Both the position numbers and the translations under genes were made by a program. Below are positions 1 to 12,000 of a DNA stretch of 64,000 nucleotides, piece after piece; within the stretch, counting starts at the first letter, position 1, and every line of letters starts with the position of its first letter. The notes under the pieces are model-generated. The model was not told where the DNA came from, made no database searches, and saw only the letters and a list, made by a program, of their open reading frames with translations. Origin of the DNA: Ectocarpus siliculosus (lineage: Eukaryota; Sar; Phaeophyceae; Ectocarpales; Ectocarpaceae); contig FN648395.1 in assembly GCA_000310025.1 (NCBI GenBank), positions 153,417 through 217,416 of the forward strand, written 5' to 3'.

Positions 1-2461
1 CGGTCTCTCCCGGTCACCCCTTTCCTCTACTCCCCATCCACGACGTATCGCATTCTATGCTAGTCTCTCTCTTGTTTTACTCACCCGCTCTGTCTCTCGG
101 CCCTCACATGCCGGGGTACGTACGTTGTACATGTTAAGATTCCGTGGTCGCTTTGTTGTCATTTCTCCGCTCTCCTCTCATGTATGATTTCTCAATCTCT
201 GTCGCTCGCTGGCGTAACCTTTTCGCCCCTCTCCTCTGCTCCCCCATCCATCCATCCACACATCACATTGCATGCCATTCTCTCTCTCCCCTCTCATACA
301 CTAGCCTATCTCTCGGCTTTCACATCATGTCGGCTCTCACATCTCGCTTTCTGCACGTATTCCCATCTTCCGGGATCTTTGGAGCTTTCTTGTGATGCTT
401 TCCGTTCAACCTTCCGCTTCTGTTCTCACATTCGTATCTATACTGGTTATTCTGTCCCACCTGCTCGCGGCAACCGGACGTCCTTTCCCGATACGTGCAG
501 CTCATCTTTTCTGTCATCATGGACACGGTGTGCGAGAATGTTGGAGGTGCTCATGATCCTTCTGCTGGGGCTCTCCGCGTTGTTGGATACCTCCGCAGGT
601 GGGCGGGTGGGTGGGTTCGAGCAACATTGGGGAACACCATCGATCGATGGATATGTGAATACGTGTTTTCACCACGGTCAACTCCTCTCGGTGGTCAACA
701 CCATACCGCAGCTTCTCCAACTTTGTTCCGCGACACAAAGTAGAATAGCGGTATTTTGATCCAATACGCTGGTGGTACGCAACGTTGATTCGATGCTTGC
801 GAAGGCAGGTAGACACCGAACGGGGGGGGGTTATTCGCTTGCAAACACAGGACTTACAGCAGTGTGGCGTGTGATCTCATTAAGTATGTTCACCTCGTCG
901 AGTAGCGAGTTGCCGACTGCCCCGGTTGTTTAGTTGGTTAGTGCGAAATCACAATCGTGTGCGGCTCCACACCCCCTTACAGGACGGGTCTCCCACACCT
1001 TGCGGTGGTTTTGCTCAACCGTCCATGGAGCACCCATGGGCAGCCCGTGCGTGCCCCATGGGCTGCCCATGGACAACCCACGGGTCGAACATGGGCACTC
1101 CATGGTGGGAACTTCGTGGACGGTTCATGGGCTGCCCGTGGTTCATGGGCAGCCCATGAACCGTCAATGAATGCCCTTCAACGGAACCAGTGCACTACAA
1201 CAAAATCTGTTTTGGAAGGGCCTTATTACGGCTAATAGCCCTAACTCTAACCCCAAGCCCACGCGATACGTGCTAGGTTCGCCTTGGGAGGCTAAGTTCT
1301 AGGTTAATAAGCCAGTGGCGAAGTTCTAGGTTGAAGTGCCCACGGTGGTCAGCTCATGGGGAGTCTATGAAGTGCCCATGGGCAGCCCATGGGCTGCCCA
1401 TTGGCGGTTTAGCAGAACTGCCTACCAGTAGTGAGGGAGATTGCAGTTTCCCCCAGAAGAAGTTATTGACAAGAGTGACCGCTTTTCTTGCAATAGGCAA
1501 ATATTTCCTTCGTAGGACAATTTTGGTTGCCGCAGGTAGGTGTGCTGGATCGGTGTGAAACATTTTGCGAATAGCGATATTTGATCCTGTTTCGGAGGAA
1601 TCGATCTCACGCAGCAGAGTTTGTGGAGTCGCGTGATATGTCCTTGCAGCAGTCATTTGGCGACGTTCAGACTCACATCGATATGCCCCTTTTAGAACGG
1701 GATCTGTGTTCTACCTCGGCCGATCCCTCAATTTGGGATTTTCCCTATTTGAAGGGTTCCACATGTGTAAAGGAAGGTGTAGCGCATGGGGTCCGAACGC
1801 TATAGCCTCTTCACTTTGACGACACAGCGTTGCTAGACTTACTGCCTTAGACCAGTTGACTTAAACAACCTTGATTTCCACGAAATGGAAACAATTTCCA
1901 TCGTTCAGAGAGAGCGTCAGCTCGATGTTTACCCTACCGTGTTCATGGGCCGACGTCATCGGGACTTGGTCTATGCCTTGTTCTATGCCTCGAACTGCCA
2001 CCCCGGCATTGGTTGTGGAGGCTCCGGTCCATGGTTAGTCGACTGGATAAGTTGGCTGTTCCCCCTCATTTCCTACACGGAGAACTTGCCGCGTCGGTAC
2101 CAGTTTTTTCGAGCTCGCTTTTTCGGTTGTGTCGTACTCGGGTATATTCCTCTGTCGTGGAACATCCCAGTGCGGTGCCCTGGTCCACTGTTAACTCGGC
2201 AATATACAGTTCTGATACGGCTGTTCCACTAGCATAGGCTTTTCTGTGCCAATCTTACCAATTGCCCTCTAATCTCATCCCATCTGCTGTCTGTCCTGCG
2301 TCCACCGTTGGTTGCAGTTAATGAATGCCTGGACTCCACCGACGTCAACAAATGTCAAACTGATGCTGGAAGTTTGTGAGCCCCCACCGAATATAATGAT
2401 GTTGCTCTCCAAGACCCCACATATTTCATGGTGGTTGACAAGGCACCCGTTGGTACTCGGT
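1..2461. other. No supported gene upstream of the receptor
   Basis: Apart from the palindromic patch, this stretch holds only short open frames with no recognisable domain. It may be intergenic or a long 5' intron of the receptor kinase, whose first exon is missing. Confidence 0.4.
1020..1405. repeat. CCATGGG/GGGCTGCCC palindrome cluster
   Basis: The words CCATGGG, GGGCTGCCC and GGGCAGCCC recur many times at 1020-1165 and again at 1355-1400. One pair forms a clean hairpin: a 19-nt arm at 1121-1139 and its exact reverse complement at 1145-1163, with a 5-nt loop. Between the two patches AAGTTCTAGGTT is repeated. No coding signal was accepted here. Confidence 0.6.
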
Positions 2462-2860
2462 GTGGCTCGTTGCAGAACGATTGAGTTACCTTGCAGGGTG
2501 GAATTTTGCAAATTTTTCGTTAAAACTCCCCCCACGATGGGTGGTGCTTAAAGCGAACGTCCAGTACCCGTTGGTCGAGAAACGTTGGCAGCACTTTGAG
2601 TTCAGGGCATTTGGCGAAGTATTCATTCACGCGTGTTCCGTGTGTTCTCGCGCTTCCTGTGGAACAATGCCGTCGCACCACAACCGTAGCAAGACTTGAC
2701 CCGCCGTTTGGTGCGTACGATCTTATCCCAGGGCCCTTGGTTCGTGCGGCATCACAGATGCCGATTTGGACGATCTAGCGTCATGCTTGGAAGCTGCCGG
2801 ACCAGAAACAATCACATCTCTGTGAGTGCATCATTATGCCATGACTTGCGATACGAGTGG

Positions 2861-2932
2861 GTGGGTGTTGACCAAAGGCTTGACACATTTGTCCGAAGTG
2901 GCCTTTTCAAGGTGCTGTACTGATGCCACCCT
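2861..2932 (+). pseudogene. Relic LRR exon
   Basis: A 72-nt stretch reads without stops in the same phase as the live LRR exons and keeps Leu/Phe spacing (LTHLSEVAF against LTTLPEGIF, with eight residues to the final Leu). The acceptor dinucleotide reads GG instead of AG, and the donor reads CTAAGT instead of GTAAGT, so it should no longer be spliced in. It lies just before the duplicated intron block that starts near 3010, where a further cassette would be expected. The call rests on spacing and flanks, not on a database match. Confidence 0.45.
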
Positions 2933-5900
2933 CTAAGTCGGCTTGAAGTGAGCGTACAGTCGAGCTACAAGGCACATTATTCTCACGTAAACAACAACCA
3001 CGATACATCAATCGTGCCCGTGAACCATTATGCCCCAACGAGCGGGCTAGAAATCAGTTGGTAGGAATTCCGATGTAGAACAACAGGTGGGGGTATCCCA
3101 AGACCAGCTCCAACCTACGCATCTTAGTTTCGCTGCGGTTATCACCTCTACCCCACTGGTGCACTGTCTCGAACCTTGCGTTGGGATACATGATTCTGCC
3201 TAATTCGATTTGAAGATGGGCTCATTCGGACATTTTTCCGGTATATCCATCGGATGTAAGCAGTTGTTGAGGTGAGCGAGAGACAGAGGCGATCTCGGCG
3301 TGACTAGAAACGCGAATACCCAAACGTCACAATGCATAACCGGACAGGCCGTCGTTTCCTGGAATTTGTGGTAGATCTTTCACATGATGCTGCCCTTACT
3401 GGCCTCGTACGTTAACCTCTTGCCCGATCCGTGGCGTATGCAATGCAACGCTGGAACTGGATACCACGGCCATCTTGGTCGCCTCAGCCGTCTGTGGGAA
3501 TAGGTTATGATTGGTCTGAGTTTGCTAGTGGCACAGAACGCCGGTTGTGCATGTTGGTGGGCTGGCCGCGCCTTGTCGATCACCATGGGACGCAGCAAGC
3601 ACTGATTTCTAGCTCGTGCGTATTCTCTGCTCCGCTCGTGGCCTTCCCTCGACACCCAAAGGTCCCTGGTTGAAAACGAGCTCACCACCTTACCCGAGGG
3701 AATCTTCGGGGGTCTTTCGGCCATGGAAATTCTGTAAGTAAAAGTTCGACATGGTTGCCGGTAGGGTGCTTTTTCCGTGTCGAGTTAGCCTGCGATGGAG
3801 AACACAAAGACCACAGACCAATCGTTCCCCTGAACCATTGAGCCCCAACGAGTGCGCCAGAAAGAAACTGGTAGGAATTTCGGTGTGGGTTGTACCCAGG
3901 TCATTGCTATGATAGTGCCACAGAACGTCGTCTGCGCATGTTGGTGGGCTGGCCACGTCTTGTAGCTCACCATGGGCGGCAGCAAGCACTGACTGCTAGC
4001 TCATGTGTGTTCTCTGCTTCGCTTGTGGCCTTCCCTCGACATCCACAGGTACCTTTGGCACAACGAGCTAACCACCTTGCCTGAGGGAATCTTTCAGAAT
4101 GCAACGGCCCTTCAACAACTGTAAGTAGTTGTTCGACATGGTTGTCGGAGGGATGCTTTTCCGTAAGGGGTGAGCCTGCGAGGAGAAAACCAAACGCCAC
4201 AGACCATTTGTGCTCATGAACCATTACACCCCAAAAGTGGGCGCCGGAAATCAGCTGATAGGAGTTTCGGTGTAGCACAAGTCGGGGTGCCCAAGACCAG
4301 TTCCAACCTATGCACCGTAGTCTCGCTGCGGTTATCGCGTCTACCCCCAGCCGCTGCACCCTCTCGAAGCTTGTGCTGGGATGGTTGTATCTGTCATCAC
4401 ACGGGGTCGGTCAAGTTCGATTTGAATGTGCGTTCATTTGGGCATTTTGCGAGAATACCCATCGGATGTAAGCGTTTGTTGAGGTGATCGAGAGAAGGCG
4501 GCGATCTCGGCGTGGCTAGAAACGTGAGTACCCAAGCATCATATCACGTAACGGGATCAGTTGTCGCTTCCTGGAATTGGCGGTAGACCTTTCACATTGT
4601 GGTGCCCGTATCCGATCCGCGGTAAACGCAATCCTGACCCTGGAGTGGGTTACGACGGCCAACTCAGTCGCCTCAACTGCTGTAGTGGGAATGGTATGAT
4701 GAGTATGATTGTATCGAGGTCGTCGCGCGGCGGCGTCGTCCGTGACTTTGCTATAATAGCGCCACAGAACGTCAAGTGAACATATTGGTGGGCTGCCCGC
4801 GCCTTGTAGATCACCATGTGCGGCAGCAAGCACTTATTCCTAGGTCATATGTTTTCTCTGCTTCGCTCGTGACCTTCCCTCGACACCCAAAGGTCCCTGT
4901 ATGGCAACCAGCTCACCACCTTGCCCGAGGGAATCTTCGGAGGTCTTACGGCCTTGGGATATCTGTAAGTAGTTGTTCGACATGGTCGTCGGTAGGATGG
5001 TTTTCCGCATGAACTCCGCCTGCGCACTGGTCTGTGCTATGGCGCTAGCCGCGATATGTACTGTGGAAGTCGGCCGGGCTTGGTATATAAAATATCAGCC
5101 CCCGTGGTCTAGTAAGCCGTCAGAGGTGGCGTTCAGTGCGCCCGTGGTCGGTAGGACGATGCAGTATCCCTTCGAGAACCTCCGAACCACGAGACCCCAC
5201 CCTCCAAAGAATTATCGCCGGCACATAATAAACGGCATATCCCTACCTTTGGGAGCGCCCGGGGGGTTCTTCGAGTATTCGGCGGGTGACCAGGCGTTAA
5301 CCCTAACGGCCGTTCCTTGTGGGTATACGTAAGCGTGCTTCCATCATCTAGGGCACAGCCGTGTTGACATACCCGGAGCCCGAGGCAGAGGTGAGTTGGA
5401 GAGCCCAAGGCACGTGGGGCTCCGCAACTCCCTAATCATCGCATCTCACGTATGCCAACTCCCAGTGCTCCATGTATCGTACCGACCGTACACCAAGAGT
5501 TCTTTTATGGGTAAAGGTTTCCTCTCCTCTGCTGAGGTTGGAGCAACGCTATATTGGTGGTTTGTCAAATATGAAAGTACCCAATTTTGCCTCGAAATGC
5601 GCTGAACTGTGTGTGTGAGGCAAATTGGACAAACAACACCAACACCCCTAAACACTCCAGTTTTGTCTTTCCCTGGGAACGTTTAGACTAACCCCTTGGG
5701 CTTTGTTTTGGTGTGCAAAGACATCCTTCTAATTTCGAGGACGCGCCAGGACGCGCCAGGCTTGTTTTCCCCGTGACATGTACCTTCTCACTGCGGGGGA
5801 TGCTCAGGTGATACTGCCGTAGTACGGCAAGTAAAAGGTCGCTGTGTATGCAGTGGTCTTGACCAATCATCGTCTCCGTCTGTCCGAACAATATTTTGGC

Positions 5901-6078
5901 ATGTCATAACGCGGCCGAAACATTCCGTTACTCTACGAAAGCATTCGTACGTCGTCCGTGCATTAGCAAATGCTACCTTGTCGTTGCCTTGCCTTGACAC
6001 TCGAAGGTGGCTGACGTACAACAACCTCACCACGCTGCCGGAGGGAATCTTCGGAGGTCTTACGGGGTTGGAATATCT
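2861..6078 (+). repeat. Tandem array of 72-nt LRR exon cassettes with duplicated introns
   Basis: Four intact LRR exons (starting 3662, 4049, 4893, 6007) are each exactly 72 nt, begin with the last base of a Leu codon, and end in CT before GTAAGT. Loss, gain or reordering of a cassette therefore keeps the frame. The introns are copies too. The stretch before the acceptor (GTTGGTGGGCTGGCC..., then CTTCCCTCGACA) recurs before the first three exons, and about 3010-3520 matches about 4200-4750. The spacing shows unequal duplication blocks of roughly 390 and 840 bp. Exon-by-exon LRR shuffling is known in Ectocarpus LRR-GTPase genes; here it occurs in a receptor kinase. Confidence 0.85.
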
Positions 6079-9000
6079 GTAAGTAGTTGCTCGACATGGT
6101 TGTCGATAGAATCGTTTTCCGCATGGGCTCAGCCCGCGCTAGAGAAAATAAAGCACCAAACGTTTTCCCGGTTTGCAGAACTGCAGTCGGTGCATGTGTT
6201 CACAATTTTCTTTGCAAGAGAGAATGTGTATGTCGAACGAGTGGTAGGTAGATGCTGGGGAGAGTACCATTGCAGCGCGACTGTCGAAGTCGGCGAGAGT
6301 TTGCTATGTTCAAGTCAACCCCCTTGCTCTAACCTGGCGTCAAAGATGATGTAAAGCAGCGCACCTAGAACGGGTAACTGATGCAGTTCGGACACCATTT
6401 GGTGCTGACATGATTGATCGTTGGCTCCGTTGGTTGAGAGTGGCCCTCTTATGAAATTTCTCAACTTCACACTCTAGTCTCACCCAGATACTGAGTGGGC
6501 TGCTAATATCACATGACAGTCCGTGGTTTTCGTGTTATCATGTTCCGTTCGCATTTGGGAGCTTCAGAGGCAAGGTTCAACGTCCTGCGCGAGAAGTTGA
6601 TTTTGCGATTTTGGTTCACATGATACTTCGCGCAGGCGCTACCTCTCATATCTCTTGTATCCTCGTCGTTGTAGCCTACGACGTACGTGCCAAATACACT
6701 TGAGGCCTGCTGCATTCGGCATGAGATCACGCCCATACTTGTGCTTTCCTAATCTCAGTGTACTTGGCATATGACCCCAACCTGCCGGTTCTCTGGTAGA
6801 CCCCTTTGCTGCTTCGCCAGCACAAAACGAACACCTGAAAATCCAGGAAATGTGGTCTAACTTCACGCTTGTCGGGAATCATTGTAGATGTATGCATACA
6901 TTGTCCCAAGGTAGCGGGCAAACGCTCAGTTTCCCGACATGGCCCGCCTTTTGGGTTAGAGTTGTACAATGCTTTCTCAAGCCCCTTCGGTTTTGCTGAA
7001 AGTTTTCTCTTTCCTTGGTGAGATTCTATAATTATCTCAGGAGAGGTCTATCGATTTGCCCCCAGGCAAGCCATGAGAATAGAGGAATATCGACTTGTAC
7101 TACCATTTTCGCTCTACCTCGACCCTCATAGGCGTGGGGCTGCGGTCATGATTTGTGGCAATGTTTGGCGAAGGCTCCCCACGAACAACTATTTCTATCG
7201 TTAGTGGCAACCGTTCTAACCTTGTTGTTCATTTCACATCGTTTGATCCGTTGTTGCATCTGCCGGTCTCGTCCGGTCGACGCGAATCTCGGTCGGGGTC
7301 TGAATTTTAGGAATCTGGACGGAAATGCTCTGGAGTGCTTGCCCTCAACAACACTGTGAGGAACGCACAAAAAGCATTGACCGATCGATGAGGAATTGCA
7401 TATCAATAGGACAACTTGGACAGTATAACGCGTTGGGGGATCCGGCCAGCACCACGTAGATACCAAGCACACCTTTGTTGTTCGCTGCTGCTCGCGATAT
7501 CGGACGAATGCGTCTTACTGTAGCATTACTAGTGTAGACCGAAACGTGATTCGCAACACTGAATTCGTCGAGCCGCTTGAGCTATCGCGGTGGCCATATT
7601 GTTCGGGCCCACAACGAGTTTTGATATCCCCGCGTGGGCTCGAAGGACGTCTAATTAGTGCTTGCATCTTCGGTTCAACCTAAAGGAAGGAGAGTTTTAT
7701 CGGCATGCTTCTTGCTTGTGCTTTACCCATGGAGCACGTTCGTTGATGCATTGCATCGTGGATCGACACCGCCGTATTTGCTTAGACTGTGTAGCGCGTC
7801 CTGTTTGACCTCCTGTACGCACATCGCAGGGTGGAGGTTGATGACTATGCCTCGTTCTATGAAATCGGGCTCCACGTTGATCCATACGGTGACGAATGTG
7901 GTGAGTGGTTCCCCGACAAGCGTGCACGGATGGGCTTCGGGCTCACAGGTACCTTGCTGATAGTGTTGCCTCGCAGTCTGCCCCACGAAGTATATCGGGT
8001 CGATCATGCAGCTTTTTCGATGCGGGTGCCCAGTAGCAGTTTGCATGGGGTGTTGGCTTGCGCTCCATTCCCAACCGAGGCATCCCGCAGCGACCGTTCG
8101 TAGTGAGCGGCACACAGGTCCAGCGAAACATCGTTTGGCGTCGCTCCTTGGTCCAGATATTGTACATCGATCACTCGCTTCCTCTTGCCTTCCGGATAGC
8201 TGTGAACGGCGGACGGCCGTACCACGCCCAGACTACACCGTGAAGAGGATGCATGGCAAAACGGTCCGCGATGGGTCTACATTCTGATTCAGTCGCGGCC
8301 AACGCTTGAAGTCAAGACGACGATCGAAGGGAGCTCCTGTGTTTATTTAGCCCGAACGAGGCTGTTCCGTACTATTCGACGGCTCTTACGCTGTGCAAAA
8401 GTGCACAGTTGCATATCAAAACCTCTGCCCGAGACTGGTTCGAAGGTCGCCATCGGGCAAGGGATGGATGTATAGTAGGCATGCTCAATTTTGGGCGAGA
8501 TGTGTTGTCATCGTTTTCCCCAAGCATTGCTAGCGTTTGTACCTCCATATGCAATTACTTGCGATGTGCCCCCGCGCACTGATGTGCTTTGAACTTTTGC
8601 AGGGTGTTCTATTGAGGGCGTGATCGACAACGTGTGCGGCCAAGAAGCGTGCACTCCCGGAGATGAAGGGTACACATGTGGTGAGAGAATACAGGCCCGC
8701 AAAGCATGGAAGATTTTCGTTCAGGTCCATCCTCTTCATCGAGGGGCCTGGGCACTCGACGGACAGATACTGTCCAATATCCATAGATTCACCCCGACAA
8801 CAAGTGCTTCTCGATGTTTTGGAACTAGATGCGACCCTGCTTCAGCATGCTCAGGTTGCACCAAGACGCCATTTGCTACGAAATGATTTTTTTGAAGGTT
8901 CAGCTGATGGCCTACGAAGGCAGTTTGACCTGCGTCAAGAAGACATACATCGTCATTTTGTGTTATTATGACTCCTAGCGACCGCGCCTGAACCGATGTG

Positions 9001-12000
9001 CCTGCAGGAATCCCATGGGTTAGATTGGCGACCGCCGTTTACCTCCAGACCCATTCAATAACTTGACAGACTTCCTCAAGCACTAATGTCTCCGAAAGTA
9101 TGATTGTTCTTCCAACTGATTGAGTGCGCGCATTCCATGCCACCAAGGAAGGTCGTCTGCCGTTTTTCCCTTGTGGGCTTGCCTTCCCGCCCCTCCGGCT
9201 TGGGGTAAGGTGAAGCATGAGTAAGTGGTGAAGCTCTCGCGTGTCCAACCGAAGTAAATCCTTCAATGCCCGCCTTCCTGGTATCTCGCGGCAGCGGTCA
9301 CACTTGCTCCCGCGCCTGCACCTGCACTGGGCACGACCGCGCCGGAATCTACCCCACACCCTACCTCGGTACCCGGCTCGAGCTCAGAAGGTAAGAGAAT
9401 TGATGCCGCATCTCCTGTTCAACTGGGGCATGCCGAAGTGTCAAAAACAAGAACTACGGCGTTGAGTATTTTTCGGATTAAATGGCCCTCCCCGGTTGCC
9501 ATCGACCCTTCCAAAGTTCCAGGCACATTTTTGAAAAAATCGGAAAGTGCGTACACGCATACATTGTACGTGCAGTCTTGCGTTACGTGACGGAGGGGTC
9601 GCAAAGACTAGCCCTGAAATGCTTCGGGTTGATGCTTCGAAAAGTCCTTGTCCTGCTACCAACCGTTGCCTGTCGGAGTCCCGCCTCCATCAACGCTCAT
9701 CGCTGCAACTCTGCTGCTCGTCCTGACCAAGGAGACGCTTCGACGGCGGGCGTTGTAGTCGGCGTTGTGGCTGGTGCGCTGGCGTTAGCAGCACTGGGGT
9801 TCTTCCTACGTCGCAGACGGGTCGCGAAGAGCACGGGCCCCGACCCCTCGGCCCCTCGTTACTACGCTGGGGAGAGCCTGAAGCACGGCCTCGGTGAACA
9901 GCACCAGCAACGGCAGCAGGACATGCACTCCTCGTCGCCGATCATCACCGGGTCTGCCGGGGGCAACGCCACCCGCGGCCCGCCACCTCCTACCCAGCAA
10001 GACTCCCCGCCGCCACCCCCACCGAATGCGCATGATGGTGCAGACCAGCGTGATGCTCGGCCTCTATCCCCGAACATGCACGACAGAGGTACGCACCAGC
10101 GCGATGCTCGGCCACCTGCCGCCAGTCAGCAGCACGCGGCAGTCGTCGCCGAGACAACATTCGGCGAAGACTGCACGCCCATCCAATCGTTGTTCCCAGC
10201 GCCACCCGTGGGCGCCCTGCCGAAGTCCGAGGAAAATCCCAGGCGCCGAACACGCGACAAAAACAAAAGCGGTGGTGGCACCAGGGCAGCGGATTCGGGC
10301 CGGGGCCGGGGCGGGGACGATGCGGCGGAAAACGGCGGCGGCTGCGTGGCGGCAGCCGAACAGTCGTTGCTGTCGTTGACAACAACGAACTCCACCGCCG
10401 ACATGTCGACGGAAGAACGGACGGCCGAGGTTGCCGGGTTGAGGTTTTCGGCCGAGGGAAAGGGCGACAGCGCTCCTTCGGCGGCTGCTCCTTCTCCTGC
10501 GGCTGCTCCTGCCGGCGGCCGCCGACGGACGTCATGCGGCATCGGGTACGGCCAGGCAGTACTGGCGGCGGCAGAGGAACTCGTACATAATTGCCAGATC
10601 CCCGGCGTCTGTGAGGCAGCGACGGCGGTGTCGATTCTGATACGCTTGGTCTTGGACAGTCGGGACTTGACGAGCAGCCCCGGTGTTAAGCGGTGCCGGT
10701 CGATCGTGACAATGCTTCAGCGGGCCGCCAAGGTGGTCGGCACGGTGAGTGGCATGACTTGTGTATCCTTCCTGATTTAGAGACGTCGAGGATGTTGGAG
10801 ACCAGCTTCCTTCTTGGCATACATATTGGACTTTTCAGGTACAAGTACGACCAAAGATCTGTCACGCGGTCTCGTTCTGTTGTTCCTGCAGAATCGCGCA
10901 GTTGTCTCCGCCACAATGAGAAGTCGAGGCATTTCACTGCCTCGTGGTGTCGTTTTTCTTTTGACTTTCGTTTTTGCCTTAGAACTCCGAAACTTGCGGT
11001 TTGTGTCTCATGAAAGGTTTTGCCGTCTTTGTCCGGAACGCATGCCTACATTTCACCACAGATTCGATAGGTTGGGCCAATTCGTGGTCTGTACTCGTAC
11101 GCCTTGTGTTTGTGCTGTTACATATTTTGAATTGTTTTGTTTTTCATAACATGTCAAAAGAAACAAGGAGCAGGTCATTTGATCAGATTAGAAGCGTTTC
11201 TTCTTGATATATATTTTTGGCCAGATTTGGAGTCATGAATTGCAAAAAGGTGTGTAGTAGGTGTAGGAACGCGTGCCATTTGGCGACAGTGCTTTGCTTT
11301 TGAGTCTTTGTTGAGGCGACGCCCACAGGACCCCCACGGCTCTCCTCTCTCCTGCTATGCGACAGCAGTGTGATGTGTGCGAAGGCAAGCACGTTGATTT
11401 CTCCGATGTGCAAACGTTAGCGTTCGATTAATCATTGTATACATCTCGTATGCATACTGCTATGTCACTGCGTACATGTAGGGTGGCGACACGAGCACGG
11501 AGGAGGGGCGCGTTTTGATGGAAGAAGTGCACGGCGCCGTCTCCGATCTCGTGGAGCTGATCAAAACGTACGAGAACAAGAGCAAGCTCGCCCAGATGTT
11601 GACATCGACCCTGTTCAAGCGGCGCCAGGACGAGCTGAACGCGGTTCTGGACAGGGCCATCTGGGGCCTGCACGTGAGTGCCATCATATTTAGTTCGGAT
11701 TGTGCCTCGACTGGGTAGCCAGCTGCGGTAATACATGCGTTGTTGTCTCTCTTATGGCTAGCTTCTTCCTAGGGTTCGCTCTGTGCATGCCGTTCATTGC
11801 TTTGAAATGTCCATGTTGGGTTTGGGGACTTTATTATCCGTTTCAGAAACAAGATGTTTTCTTCGGCAACGCTGGGTACACCAAATGGGAAGCCCTTGTA
11901 GAGGGGTCGGGTACGGCTGCAATCGAACGAACATTGCGTTGCCTCATAGCGCTGCTCACGTCGACCGAACTGTACAGGCAGATAGGACTCTATTGTTTCG

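Noticed and set aside
1229-1246. CCCTAACTCTAACCCC as a telomere-like repeat
   Set aside because: Only two imperfect units; not an interstitial telomere.
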